A stretch of DNA of 64,000 nucleotides from Cladophialophora immunda (taxonomy: Eukaryota; Ascomycota; Eurotiomycetes; Chaetothyriales; Herpotrichiellaceae): contig NW_015622542.1 of NCBI RefSeq assembly GCF_000835495.1, positions 5,478,485 through 5,542,484 of the forward strand. The letters are read 5' to 3'. The notes below the pieces were generated by a model that saw nothing but the letters and a program-made list of their open reading frames with translations, was not told the DNA's origin and made no database searches. Shown piece after piece: positions 45,664 through 58,498 of the stretch (its first letter is position 1; every line of letters begins with the position of its first letter). The position numbers and the translations under genes are program-made.

Positions 45664-47726
45664 ATGCCTCAGCTACAACCAGCCACTCACCCAAAGACGC
45701 CCACAACCTTAGATGAACCTCCCACCGACCCACAGGCCATCAGCCCTATGCTTCTTGCACCGGTAGAGGACCAAAACGGACAAGATGTCATCGTGGCTGC
45801 CCTGAAACTGCTTCCGGCGTGCCACAGATGTCGCAAGCTCCGGCGAAAATGTGACCCTGGCCTGCCGGCTTGCAGGCTGTGCACCAAAAGCCAGTCGGAA
45901 TGTTGTTATTACGACCACGCGCTCCAGCAAATTCTTCCACGAAGGTGAGCGCTTCGCCCAGAGTTGGGGGTTGTTGTGAAGACTACCTGTGTCTGATAAT
46001 GGTCTTCGTTAGCTACGTCAAGTCGCTCATTGAGCGGCTCCGTCGCCTGCAGCAGGGCAGTGGCGCTACACCACGCCCCTCCTTGGTGGTATCTGATGAG
46101 CGCCTCTCGCCCGGTACACGTCTCCCAGCTCCTCCGCCTCGAGGCAGTATTTCTGAACAGGATGTCCCCGTTGATCTGCCGGCCATTTCACACCTAGTCT
46201 CGAGCACCGCCAACACGGGCGACTACCATTACGTGGTTCCAACTGCCTCCGGGCTTAAGACTCGATTTCATGGCAGGAGCTCGGTCTTTTCCCTTACTGT
46301 GGCTGTCCTCGGCAGAGCTCAAGTTGATTTTCCGCGTATCCTAACGGAGCGTTCTCCAGACACCGTTGTGATAGCGCCCGAGGACCCATGTGTGATGCTC
46401 GACGGTGGTAGTTGCAGGATCTCGGAAGCCGTGATCCGTTCCTCCGCCCGCCTCTACATGAGCTCTATCAATGTGATATACCCATTCCTCAGCACTCAGA
46501 CGGTGGACGAGAGTACCGAACTGTTTTTACGAATGCAAGCTACGGGTGGGGAGCCTTCGACCCGAGAAGAGGCGTTCCGCGTGTTTTGTGTGGCCATGAT
46601 TCTAGCAATCACTTCCGCGAGTCGGTCTCGCTTGAACCGGGATTGGGTCACGGTGGACAATCTCTGTCACGTCAAAGCGGCGAAGCACATCGAGACGGTA
46701 ACTTCGGTGCAATCAATGCAATCCCTGCATGCCTTGATGCTATTGATCCTCTACTGCCTCTTTCGACCTAGGAGAGGCGATATCTGGAAGCTGTTAGACT
46801 ATGCCTGTCGCCTGAGCATTGAGCTAGGCCTCCATTCAGAGCCTACGGGCAGCGCGGAGCAAGACTCGGAGGCGCAAGAGACTAGACGAAATACCTTTTG
46901 GGGCTTGTACATCATCGAGCGCATAGTCGGCCAAGTCTTTGGACGACCTTCCGATCTGCCAGAGGCTATGTTCACCACCAGGCTGCCGACCATTACTGAC
47001 CGGAACTCGACGGTTGGGGTCCTGGGAGACGAGCAGGTCCAGGAGTTCTCAGCCGCCCACCACTATCGACTGGTGTACCTACGGTCGCAGTTATATCGCG
47101 ATCTCTATCTGCCGAGCGACCCGCCAGAGCATCCGTTGTCGTGGTACGCTTCTCGTCTCGCGCCAATTATGAGCTGGTATCGCCAAATGAAAACAAACAA
47201 CCCCGAAGAGAGCCTGTCAGGGGTCGGCACCCTCACGTGTGGTGTTGCCTTCCACTCCACCATCGTCTTCCTTTTTCAATCCGTCATACTCCGCCACCTA
47301 GAACAAACTCGCGACCGGACGGCGTCCATTGTAGGTGAATTTCCGATCGACAGCTTCTACTCCACTTGTCGCTTGATCCAGATCTACAACAAGGTAACGG
47401 GTGCTCGAGCCGACTCCGTCCTCGGCACATATCCCTTGACCTTTATGGGCGCGCATTACTGCTGGTCAGCCGCCATGACAATCATAGCTCACTCTCTGCT
47501 CGTTCTGGACGGCCGTCTGGTACCCAAGAGGCTGATCACCGATGTAGAATTGCTGAAGGAGACCGAGGGTATCCAGTTGAACAATATCGTCGAAATGTCC
47601 AACTCTTGTCTGGTCCTGCTGCAATTCTGCGCTGAGCAGTGGCCTGGCATGTTGGGAATGGTAGACGTGTACAAAAGCCTGGCGCACAATATTATCCCGC
47701 GAATGGTCGGGAAGGAGACTTTCTAG
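45664..47726 (+). CDS. Zn2Cys6 transcription factor (regulator 2)
   Basis: Two exons (45664-45944, 46013-47726) give about 664 residues. The zinc cluster ACHRCRKLRRKCDPGLPACRL..C lies at residues about 58-85, followed right after the intron by a coiled-coil linker (SYVKSLIERLRRLQQ). The fungal_trans domain spans about residues 190-480 (LMLLILYCLFRPRRGDIWKL, SIELGLHSE, RRNTFWGLYIIERIVGQVFGRP). The C-terminal half is largely helical. It is divergent from the LigB dioxygenase and upstream of regulator 3 in the same direction, so it probably controls module B genes (inference). Confidence 0.88.
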
Positions 47727-49531
47727 GTCGGCTAAAGCGTCGGAGAGGCTTCTTGTCTACATTACGAATATCGAGAACGAGTGCATGCGCTAGACAGTGA
47801 CAGACATAGTTTCTCTTTGGCAAAAAGTAATTGGGCGCAGACGGCTTTGCATGTAGAAACTGGCGAAATGTCTCCATTTTCCACCTCTGTTTCACCAATA
47901 TCTACTGGCTAAACTCGAGACAGTTTGCAGAAGGACGCAAAGTCGCTGGACCGAGGAGAAGGGGATGCAGTCGTCACTGTGGCCTCGTGAAATCCCGAGC
48001 CTGCCTGGGAATGAGAGAGTACAACGTCTCCCGATTGCATGACTGTTTCAGTGACACGGTCATGATCCCAAACGCACCACACGAGATGCGCCGGTGCCTG
48101 TGTCAAGTCGGGAAGAGATAAACGGCTTTGCTGCTATTGCTACTGCCTGCGGCGTCGTATCTTCTATGATCCACTGAGCGTGGCTAGCCGAGCTCGAGAC
48201 TCAGCCCGCGAACTGGACCCGAGCTCAAATGCTCAAGGTTTCTCTAAAGTTTCGACCATAGTCCACACATACAATGCGTCCCGCGACAGTGGCGCCGTTT
48301 TGTATGATCGCACGCGCTGCTCCGTTCAAATCGGTTGCTTGCAATTGGCAGGATAAGCTGCCGGGAAGCCGAGAGACATCTTGGTCTCCACACCCAGATC
48401 ACCCAACGGGCTGGTCGCTCTGATAACATTCCAATTGCTCTGTGGGGGAATGACTCTAACTTTCTGAAATGCTTGAATATTTCCATCTAAAGGGGCACCC
48501 AGCGCTCGCTTAGTTGAAAGGACAACGGTGCCATGGTGCTAGGTCCTGTGCCCACATTGCGCTCTCCTCCAGCCAATCCTTTGCCAGGGTCACTCAACAA
48601 ATCCGTCCACCTTGCGAGACCACGCAGGAATGCGCATGTGCCAGTACCTCTCTTAAATCCTCACCATCCAGAATTAACCTGGCCACATAGTGCACAGGAA
48701 ATGGGGGCCTCGATCAGCTCGCCAGTAGCATAACTTAGAGATCACATATGATATTTCTATGAAAGATTGTATTCCTGACTATTCAAAGAATTTATTAACA
48801 ATCAAAGCCCTCATACGATCTATCGAAATTCGAAGAAATTATGTTATCCCAAGCGATCGCAGGGCGTGAGGCCTGGTGCCCCCCCGCTTCCCCCACACAC
48901 CGTCCAAAAAAGGGTCCCTCAATGGCGATGCCGTAAATTCCGATCCGGATACAAGAAGTCCCCAATCCGCAATCTGAGTCTTGGGCAAGATATGGGGATG
49001 GGGTTGAATATTTGACAGCCGTGCTGTTGAGGAGCAATTGCAAATCTGTTCTCTCAAGACTGTGCAGCACTGTGTGATATGTATACATCTGACTGACGAC
49101 TCCGCGGTTCTCGAACATGAAAGGGTACACGATAAATGGAGAACACAATGTCTGCCTTACTATATGCAGAGGTATTACTGGACTCGGGACGCGCGTTCCT
49201 CATCCTTATATATCATGTATAAATAATAAATAGGAGCAAGGCTACGACAGTCTACATTGCCGGCATCTTCAAAACAACCCGAACCGGGACACAAGTGTCC
49301 CAGTCACCAGTTCGGGTAGGAGCCACCCAAATTAGCCATTTAGTTTGCTAGTCGTTGAGCCAATCGTGTATTTAGACATTATCAACGGTACAATAGAGTG
49401 CGCCAAGCAGCCTTCCAACCGTGTTTTCGCGCGACAGAATCATTTGACCCTGTCCCCTTCCTTGCGTATTTCGATTCAACGTACATTTACCAGCCCAAGG
49501 CCATGCCAGGCTAGATTGGATCGTCTGCGGT
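47727..49531. other. 1.8-kb spacer between two regulator genes
   Basis: No supported gene. Small frames only. It holds the 3' flank of regulator 2, some further CTCAG/CTCAAG-type motifs near 48200, and a nested palindrome at 49278-49316 in the probable promoter of regulator 3. Confidence 0.45.
49278..49316. promoter_or_regulatory. Nested inverted repeat upstream of regulator 3
   Basis: An inner perfect palindrome GGGACAC-AA-GTGTCCC (49286-49301) sits inside an outer inverted repeat CCCGAAC (49278-49284) / GTTCGGG (49310-49316). It lies about 215 bp upstream of the ATG of the regulator 3 gene. The symmetry suits a dimeric binding protein, possibly autoregulation, but a chance hairpin is possible. 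Confidence 0.45.
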
Positions 49532-51772
49532 ATGTCTGAGGCAGGTAATGACTGTCATCGACGGGTCTTGTCCTGTGCTAGGTGTCGGAAGCGGAAGATC
49601 AAAGTACGATTATCACCACTACGTCTCGAGAATCGGAAGAGTTGGGCTGTGCTGATTTTCACCTGATCCTAGTGCGACCGGAAGCTCCCTTCTTGTTCAA
49701 ATTGCCATACTGCCCAAGTGGATTGTATCGGCCATAATGTTATTGAAGGTGTGGAGGTTCCCCGGTCGATCATTGTATATCTAGAGCACGAAATCGCCCA
49801 CATCGAAAACCAGCAGGCTTCCCAGCAGCAGCAGCGACAACGTCAGCAACAAGAACAAGAACAAGGCAGCCAGGAGAGCTTGGATGATGCCGCTCGCAGC
49901 GGGAATGGCCGGTCTACCTTACCCTCAGCAATGAGAAGTCAGACGTCCGCTTCAACTCAGGCGGCGTGGCTCTGCACAATTTACAAAGGTACTCTTATCG
50001 ACCACCAAATTGAAAGCATCAAGAGGTCCCCCGAGCTGCAAGAAATGGTTAGTGCAACGATGCCCACCGGACCTACGGCGATGGACCTTGTGGGAAGAGT
50101 GAGAATGGGCCTCACTCCGTCTTTCAACCTGGCCGCCTCAGGTCAGGCAACCCAGTCACCTGGACCGGCGTCCGAGGTTCCAGTTAGATCGGATGGCACT
50201 GCCCTCTTAGATTGTGAAGCGACCTCTATTCTGCCACGGCATGTCATCCACGCCCTCATCAACCGATATGTCCAACGTCTTCTCCCTAGAGCGCCCTTCA
50301 TAGCCGAAGACGTCCTGTGGAAACAAGCCGAGAACGTGATGGCCACTCTCGACCCACACAGCGACGAATCGACCTCCAAGTCGAGCCGCCGGATCAAGCC
50401 ATCGTATGATCACCTCGTCGTTTGCACTGTGCTTGCCATCTCTGCAACACTGGGTTGTAGCTACAGCGCCCACGAGTCGAGGTACATGGCGTTCTCGGAA
50501 ATCCTATTCAACGAAGGGATTCAACATATGCGGAACGAAGCCATCTTTCCTGACGATCTGGCCGCCATACAGGCAACTCTGTTGATCCTGCAGTACGCCG
50601 AAATCAATCCGAAATGTGCCAACATATGGGTCCTTGGAGGCGCTGCCATGCGGTACTGCCTTGATCTCGGCCTTCACCGGGAGCCTATGCCAGAGCCGCT
50701 GGAAGAAAGAACGGCCGCCTCGCTAAACCTACGCAGGAGTATCTTTTGGATGGCATATTGTATGGATCGAGCCATCTGCTCGGCCTTACAGAGACCGCTT
50801 TCCATCCCTGATCCCGCCATCACAACCGGGTATCCCGTCCTTGGACTCGAAAAGCTGGGGTCCTCTGACATGGCGGACGGCGCCAAAGATAGCATCCCGC
50901 CGTCAGCGCGCAAAAGTGTGGCTTTCCATCAGATACTTTATTGGCGGATTCAATCGACTATCATGGAAGCACAAGCGCGTGGGCTTTCCCTGGACGGCCA
51001 CCAGGAGGATGAAGAGTGGTTCGCTTCCGTTGAGCGGTCACTTCGGCAATGGTACGAAGATTGTTGGCCGATCGATGCGGCTCAAGCAGAATTTGGACTG
51101 GTACACGGATTGGTCAGCCTCTATCGACCGCGAGCGACGTCGACGTCGACCCGCTCTACCGCCCACGTACATGTCGCATTCGCGAATGCGTGCAAGTCAA
51201 CCCAGATCTACCGGGACAAGGTCCTGTACGGCTTTGTTCGCCGACCCTGGCTCGCCGCACACGAGATTTCGCAGTCCGCGATGCTGGCACTGTATTGCCT
51301 CCGGTTCTACTACGAGAGCATCGTGGAGTGCTACCAAATAGGGGAACTGTATGAGATGATGAAAGGCTTCACCGCAAACTTGTTGCACATCGCCGGCCAG
51401 GGCTGGACGGAGGTCAAAAAGCTGGCTGCGCGGTACGAAAGGCTTCTGGCCCCCATTCTCGAAGCCTTGCTGGGAGAAAGCCAGACTGGCCCGGTCAAGT
51501 ATCCGGCCGAGTACGATGCAGAGCTGAACGCATATTTTGACCCCAGCTCTGCTCATTTGGACTACCTTCACTTTGACAACAACAGTAACAACAGCACCTT
51601 GAACATAGGTGCTATGGATGTCATGGGCCCTGATGCTTTCATCTGGGACGAGGATTTGACCCATATTTTTGACGCGGGCGATTTGTTCGATTGGAATATG
51701 GAGGCATCATCTCTGACCATGCCTGAAGTTGAACCCGTCAATCATGAAAACCTCATGATGACCGTTGCCTAA
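49532..51772 (+). CDS. Zn2Cys6 transcription factor (regulator 3)
   Basis: Two exons, 49532-49603 (24 codons) and 49673-51772, give about 723 residues. The intron cuts the zinc cluster: exon 1 ends SCARCRKRKIK and exon 2 starts CDRKLPSCSNCHTAQVDC. A short linker and a glutamine-rich coiled coil (QQASQQQQRQRQQQEQEQ) follow. The fungal_trans domain contains LLILQYAEINPKCANIWVLGGAAMRYCLDLGLHRE and RRSIFWMAYCMDRAICSALQRPLSIPD. The C-terminus is acidic (DEDLTHIFDAGDLFDWN), consistent with an activation domain. The main frame alone misses the first half of the DNA-binding domain, so this start matters. It is convergent with the AIF-like gene 55 bp away. Confidence 0.88.
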
Positions 51773-51826
51773 GTCAACACGTTCTTGCTCATGCTCTCGC
51801 CCATCAGCCGGTGTCGAACCTTCGGT

Positions 51827-53317
51827 TCACATCACCGAGAACCTATGCTCGGCCTTGGAGTCCCAAATACCGCCAACAGCCTTGCCAATATTAGTGAAGG
51901 CATTCCAGCATGCAGAGTTGCAAATACCTTCTAGTCCCAGGTCATCCGAGAAGGAGTGTTCCTTCACTTGTGGGCCAAAAGTAACTCCTTCTCGGGGAGA
52001 GTAAGCAACGGCCGTCGTGCCCACTGCCAATGCCATCGTCGGACTGATCTCCGGCAATGGCGTCAGATCCTCGCTCGGGGTGCCATTCATCATCTGGGCA
52101 ATGTTGGTGGCCACAAAGTGCCCCGAGTAAAGCGCCACGCCGACGCGCTTGATGCCAGACCACGCCATTATGTCGCCTGCTGCAAAGTGACAAGCATTGC
52201 TGGGGACAGGCGGAGAAAATTGAAGTCTGGGGTTTGGCGAGTCAGTACAGCATGACCTGAAGAGGGAGAAGAGAATCACGATGGCAATATTTTCACAAAA
52301 CCGTCCGCATCCAGCGCCTCAGTTGGTAAAAAGTCCGTGCTTGGCTTGTGTCCCGTCGTGGTGTCGATGACTATCTCCGCAATGATATGCTCTCCGTCGG
52401 AAAGGTCTAACTTCGTGAGGGTTTGTCCGGCAGAAGAATGCAGCTGCTGTTGCCTCTGGAGCACTCGACACCCCAAGCGCACTGAGACTCCAGAGTCAGC
52501 CAGCAGTGACCGGGTTTGAGCTTTAAAATCGCTGGGTAATGGTTCCGACGACAGTAGTTCGCTTCGTGAATGGAACAGGATCACTTCTTTAGATGCGAAG
52601 TGATTCTTGATCTCGGAAGCCATTTCGACGCCGACGGCCCCTAGCAAGATGCTCAGTATGTAGTCTCTTGTGGTGGCTCGTGCATGCGTAATATACCTCC
52701 ACCGATCACCACAATGGGAGTCTCGGCTTTCGAGAAGGAATCGACTGTTGCTCGTACATCCATCACAAATCCGTCCTTGAGGAAGGCTTTTGGGACGGCT
52801 GGCCACTGTCGTCGCAAGCCCGATGCGACGACCAGATAGTCATAGGACTCGACCTCCTCTTCGCAGTCGCTTCGCTGCTCTGGGGTGCGCCGCCAGAACA
52901 GTTTCTTGCTAGCCGGATCGACTCGCGTTACTCGGCCTTGTTTGAACGACACCCGTGAGAATTGGGGGAGCGCTCCGATGCTGGAGAACGGCATCCACGA
53001 TCGCTTCGCAAAGGACTCTGAGACGATCGACAGCGGAGATCCCATGGTGTGGACTGGAGGACGTCGGTCAGCCGGGGTCAGCAGAAGCTCAGGTAGATCC
53101 CACATATACCGTCTCTCTCGTCGATGAGGGTAATGGCCGGCATCCTACTAGGAGGCGAAACAGTCGGAATTGGCATGGGGTTAAACAACTGTTCATTGCC
53201 ATCGCAAATGTTCACCAAGTTGCGTGCAACCGATAGCCCCGCGTAGGCGCCGCCCACAATCACCACGTGTGGTGGATGTTGTACCATACTTGAGGAGCTG
53301 AGAAGATCCATGGACAT
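51827..53317 (-). CDS. AIF/AMID-like FAD-dependent NAD(P)H oxidoreductase
   Basis: Four exons (53317-53110, 53053-52697, 52640-52280, 52226-51827) give about 441 residues. FAD motif VVIVGGAYAGLSVARNL is near the N-terminus, YDYLVVASG in the middle, the NAD(P) motif IVVIGGGAVGVEMASEI is completed across a 56-bp intron, and the second FAD site is in CHFAAGDIMAW. This is the pyridine-nucleotide disulfide oxidoreductase fold without the redox CxxC, as in AIF/AMID/FSP1 and type II NADH dehydrogenase relatives. Fungal members are often quinone reductases; removal of quinones formed from catechols would suit the cluster (inference). Confidence 0.82.
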
Positions 53318-53837
53318 TCACTTTAGTGGCGGAATAATGAATATAAGCACCTGAGAGTCAATATCTCGAATGGCAAAGGACCGTGGCTTAGCAGTAACTA
53401 CTCCTCCTTCGTCCTGCGAACAATCGATCTCGCACCGCCGGTAGCACCGCCAACTTGAAGGGACCTGCGCGCCAGAGTCCGACATAATGAAGAGCTTTGC
53501 AGTGGCTCGATGGGAACCAACTCGGACCCAACATGCTCCTGGTCGTGATGAGCCGGGCATCTCATTTCGGTATGGAAAATATGCGTGGCGGAGAACATCC
53601 GTCCTCTTTCGTTCCCACTCGCCCCACCCCGTCGCGAGCACCGTCCTGTCATAATCATTGTCACTGTGTTCCTGACTTGGCTCATTCAACGGCCCTCTGT
53701 GGATGGACGTGTGAGCCATGACATGAATTTGCCCTGGCAGAACATCGTTTGCAGCTGGCTGATCTAACACCACTTGACTTATAGCCATCTCGTTCTCACC
53801 AGCCTAGCTTCCCGCTGCAGACCAGATCTACCACGCC

Positions 53838-55282
53838 ATGTCTCACAGCTGCCGACGGCCACCCAGCGAAGATCAACTCCCTTCCACTGGAGAAGAGAAT
53901 AAATCGTGGGATCTGAGCCCTGAAAGAAGCAAGACCGTGACGCAGGTGGTCAGCCATGATATCGCTACCCAGGCCCTTGGAAACATCGACGAGCTGTCTT
54001 TTCCCGAGGGCGGCAAGCATGCTTGGCTGGCGGTCGTCGGGGCCTTCTTTGCCTGCTTTGCTGCCTTCGAGATGACCAACGCCATCGGGGCTTTTCAAAA
54101 CTGGGTCATGACGCACCAGCTCCGAGATGAAAGTGCGTCGGCCATCGGCTGGCTGTTTGGAGTGAACTCGTTCGTTCTCATCTTCTGTGGCCTTTTTGTC
54201 GGTCCCCCCAGCGACATTTTTGGGACGCAAATTCCCCTGCGCGCAGGAGCCGTTCTGTGCGTGGTTTTCTACGTCGTCCTGGGGTATTGCCATGAGTACT
54301 GGCATTTCATGCTAGCGGTGGGTGTCCTCGCTGGATTGGCCTCCTCCCTTCTATTTGTCCCGTCAATCGTGACGGTAGGACAGTACTTTGCACGTCGGCG
54401 AGGGGTAGCGACGGGCCTTGCGCTGTCAGGAGGGAGCATCGGCGGCATTGTTGTACCCATCATGCTTGAAATTTTGCTGCCCAGGATTGGCTGGGTCTGG
54501 ACCACTCGACTGTTCGCCTTGCTCACCTTGGTTCTGGGTGCTCTTGCTTGTCTGCTTGTGCGGCCTCGCCTGGCACCGACGCAGACGCTCAAAGGCTTCA
54601 CCAGCATGCTCCCTGATTTTTCCACATATCGCGAAGGGACCTTTTTCGCCACCAGTTTCGGAATCTTCTTCCTTGATACTGCCCTGTTCATCCCGCTGGC
54701 ATACCTTCCCACGTACACCACGGCTCAGGGCTTCTCGACAAGCACAGCGTATTCTACGCTAGCGTATCTCAACGTTGGCTCATGCCTGGGCCGTTGGATC
54801 CCTGCGGCAGTTTCTGATCGCATCGGGCGCTTCAACACCATGATGATAACCGTCAGCCTCTGCGCGATTTGTACGCTTACGACATGGCTCTCTGTAGGCT
54901 CCTCCATTCCTGGCATCATTATCTACGCAGTTTTCTTTGGCTTTGCCAGCGGCAGCAACTTGAGCTTGGCACCGGTTTGTGTTGGTCAGCTGTGTGACAT
55001 CAAAAGCTACGCAAGATACTATACAACAGCAGTCTTTCTGGCAAGTTTCGGGTACGTCGAGATCTGCGCTTATAGCTAATGTTTCCACATCCCAGGGATG
55101 CTGACCCAAGTACCTTTAGGGCGTTGTCTGGGAATCCGGTCTCTGGTGCATTGCTACAAGTAAATGGTGGCCGGTATTGGGGGTTGATAGTGTACACCGG
55201 ACTGTGCTACGTGGCAGCTTTAGTGTGCTTTGGAGTTGCAAGGACTCGTGCAGTTGGATTCGGCCTGAGCAAGATATTCTGA
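53838..55282 (+). CDS. MFS transporter, monocarboxylate porter (MCT-like) family
   Basis: Two exons (53838-55051, 55120-55282) give about 458 residues. After a polar N-terminus the opening EGGKHAWLAVVGAFFACFAAFEMTNAIGAFQNW is typical of fungal MCT-type carriers. Then follow about 12 hydrophobic segments, including ARRRGVATGLALSGGSIGGIVVPIM (loop 4/5 region) and GRWIPAAVSDRIGRFNTM (loop 8/9). The last exon supplies the final two helices (ALSGNPVSGALLQ..WGLIVYTGLCYVAALVCFG). Such carriers move short organic acids or related small molecules with protons; import of an aromatic acid is a reasonable guess. Confidence 0.87.
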
Positions 55283-55352
55283 ATAGACCCCGGTGCGATT
55301 CCCTATCAATTTGTACTAGCGTGCGTTGTAGTCAGCATGAGCATTATGGGCC

Positions 55353-55551
55353 ATGCGATTCTTCAAATACAATCCCCGCAAGAGAGTATCAAGTTGCAAG
55401 GCATGCACTTTCGAAAATATGGCAGCTCAATGGAAATCGAAAGCTAAGTCTGGGTGCGCGACGTGCAGAGAGGATGTTCAAATGCGCTGTTGTTACGCCT
55501 GGAACAGTTGCCGTTCCACAAGCGCTTCAGGCGTTACCTGATTGCGCCTAG
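55353..55551 (+). pseudogene. Relic of a Zn2Cys6 zinc-cluster gene
   Basis: A short stretch has the outline of a zinc cluster of the SGCATCR type: SGCATCRE at about 55450-55475, further Cys codons spaced like the second half, and a TSASG-like end. The frame changes in the middle and no transcription factor body follows before the 2-oxoglutarate oxygenase gene. I read it as the left-over DNA-binding end of a fourth regulator. The evidence is one motif, so confidence is low. Confidence 0.35.
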
Positions 55552-55875
55552 TGCCAGGAGGCCTTGCGGCGTCGCAGGACTCAGGAGAGGTCTTCCTGGT
55601 ACCTAGCATTTTGTATATAGACGATCAGACCTGGCCTGAGGAGAGGCACAGGTAGACAGGCCAATCGATGACCTATTCAAGATCCTGCTAATTCAACAGC
55701 TGTCGTAGTGCAGGATCATTGTATTCAATGCGTTATGAAAACTTCTAACAATCAGAGAGACGAAGGCTGCACAAGGCAGAATTACAACCGAACAGGTACA
55801 TGTCCTAACTAACATCCGTCATCCAAAGTATGCACCGGCTCTTCCGGTGGTGATTCGCAGAGCTGACAGCACCTC

Positions 55876-56969
55876 TCACGACGTCGCAGCCATCACTGGG
55901 ACAGACTGTACCTGCTTATCATAAAAGTCCTGCCCATAGATCACTTTCATCTCCTCCTCGATGTACTCCGTTAAAGTCATGCCCCGGCGGAACATTTTTC
56001 CATCCTCGACGGCCATCTGTTCAACGTCCACATCTCCCACGATTGGGTTAAGCTTTGTGTCGGGTTCCGGCTGGCAGAAGAAGGCGACGCTATAGCGTTC
56101 CTTGTCCCACGGGAGCTGGTCTTGGGTGATTCGATGCAGCGTGGATTTCAGCTTATTACACGACCAGAATTGTAGGACGTCACCAATGTTGATCAAAGCG
56201 TGGTCGAATCCAGGGGCGGGTGCCTGTACCCACTCGCCGGTGGGTGAAAGGACCTCCAAGCCCACGGCGGATTGGAATAGAATGGTCACCGAGTTGGACC
56301 CGTCACTGTGAGGCGAGATGCGCGCTGAGTGCTTCGGGGGTGGCGCGTCAAATTTGGGATAGTGTAGCATAATGATCAAATTCCTCGAAGATTCATACCG
56401 GTGGTGAGAGGCGAAAAAGTCCTCGCTCAGACCGAGGAAAATGGCGAAGCACCGCAGTAGCTTGAGTGACATCTCGGCGCATGCCTTTTTATACGCATCA
56501 ATTGCCGGGAGGTGCTTTTCCAGTGAAGGATGCAGGCCCGGGTTCCCGCTTAAGCTCCCGGGTAGTCCACCAAGCCACATGGCGGACTTTTCATCTTTAT
56601 GGGCATCGTCACCAGGCCCTTTGAAGCCGACTTGATCTTTATTCACGGGATGCTTGTTCCTCTCGGACAGGGGTAGCGCGCTGAATTCCTCGTTGATGTC
56701 GAACATCTTCTGGATTAAATCGTGGGGGATTTGGTGGTTCTTGATGAAGAAGAAACCCCAAGTCGCGCATGCTCTGTGCGGGCGTATCATGATTAGCAGA
56801 ATGCACATACAAGTGCGAGTCCAAATTCCAGAGCTCATGACTCTACAGCTGGTCCAATGTCATGAATGGAAGGGATGAACCATACGTACTCAGTGATTTT
56901 CGCTGCTACGGAGCGGACATCATTGTCGATGTTCGAGACATCGATGATTGGGATGGTCTTGTCAGCCAT
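55876..56969 (-). CDS. 2-oxoglutarate/Fe(II)-dependent oxygenase (IPNS-like)
   Basis: Two exons (56969-56890, 56773-55876) give about 325 residues. The first exon encodes MADKTIPIIDVSNIDNDVRS, the typical DIOX_N start, and the 116-bp intron leads to ACATWGFFFIKNHQIP. The iron site is formed by RISPHSDGSNSVTILFQ (HxD) and STLHRI (distal His); RYSVAFFCQP has the 2-oxoglutarate-binding Arg-x-Ser. Without exon 1 the protein would lack its first strand. The enzyme hydroxylates, demethylates or desaturates small molecules with 2-oxoglutarate and O2. The substrate is unknown; O-demethylation or side-chain attack on an aromatic would suit module B (inference). Confidence 0.87.
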
Positions 56970-58498
56970 GATCGAGATATCTTTGATTGGGCGAGGTTGA
57001 GACAAGTCCTAGGCTCTCCTTGTTTGAGACAAACAGCCGTCGGAATATTCGTATGTGGTCGGAGGACAGGGAAGTCACATGCTGGCCAAGATCTAAACTC
57101 CTCGCTCTGGGGTGGATATCTACGTTTTTAATATATCTTCACGTCCACTCTTAGAGTATGTCTGTGGGGTCCATGTATCGTAGATATTCGGACGACTTCG
57201 ATGGCTAACACTGAGGGCGGTCTCGGCCGAGGTTCCTGTCAGAACCAATCGAAGACAGCACACAAGCTCTACGAGCTCTATCATAAGTGCTTGCTGGAGA
57301 TAACAGCCCTGTCACTTGGTCTCGGTTCAATGCAATTCGCCAGACACTGCAGCACTCAAGTCATGTGTGAAGCGGGACACCCCCGCAAAGCGACTAGATA
57401 TTTCTAAACACTGAATCTATCAGATAAGCAGAAGAGACTTGACTACATGGCGACAACGACCGCGATCACCACTGCCCCTAAGCAGTTAGTAGAAAGTGTG
57501 AACAGAAACCCCGACACCCAAATCAAGGTCCCTTGCATGTCTCCAGCGTCCACGGCATGCCTCGGTAGATACTCGGGTGGTGTTGTTGAAGTGGCTTTTC
57601 AATAGAGGGTTTCTGATTACATCGGTGTCCGACGTCCATGATCTTCCAGCCATTCATCTGGCCACGACCTCGGAGCCGATGTTCCAAGCCTGTGTCAAGC
57701 TCAAAACTCGTGGTCGCCGCGCAGGCACAGCGATTGCCAGTCAACCAGGTCAACAGCCGCAAGGCTGCTCAATAGCACATGGGCGAACGGTCTGCGGTGG
57801 CCTGCCCATCATCCCGGCGACGAGACTCGAGGTTGCGCGCAGCTCCGATTGTGCCTATCTGTGCGCTGCTGCGCTCATAAGCGCACGCGACATGTCCGTG
57901 TCCCCGCACAATGCTAATCGTTACTCCTAAGCGTGACATTCTAGTCTCTATTAGGTTAGACTTTTCACAGAGTTCCGGATCGAGTCCAAGATGTGGGCCC
58001 AGGGACGTGGTGAATGGCCAGTGCCAATTGACGAGAAAATATCAATATATGTATTGTCCTCCCTTTTTTCGGTTACGCGACAGTCTATCTAGCGCTTCAG
58101 CCTTTTTAAGTATGCCTGCATCATCAAAAGTGTAATGGCTGATGACTGTTAAAACGGAGGTGTTCCAGCCCCCGGCAGGGCTCTCCGACGCTTACCGAAT
58201 TCAATGGGAGCATTTGTGAGGAGCCCTTTTCGCTTCTACAGCGTCCATGAGAGATTCAGTCTCTCAATACCACTGTATGTAGAAGAAACGGCTCTCTGCT
58301 TTTTGAAAAATCTGTAAACAACGACAAACCCAGCTTGCAGCCATATTAAGCAAAGACGGCGCACCTCGCCGCCGTTACGTATGCTAGTAGAGAATCTAGA
58401 ATACGAGCATAATCCCTTTCGATGTTTTTAAGACTTATAAAAACGTACTGACATATGCTATCATCTGAGGAAATGATCATTCCCTCTCAAAAGCACAG
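56970..58498. other. 1.5-kb spacer, no supported gene
   Basis: Frames up to 117 codons (57577-57930) lack domain or splice support. The spacer holds the promoter of the 2-oxoglutarate oxygenase and the 3' flank of the carotenoid-oxygenase-like gene. Confidence 0.45.
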
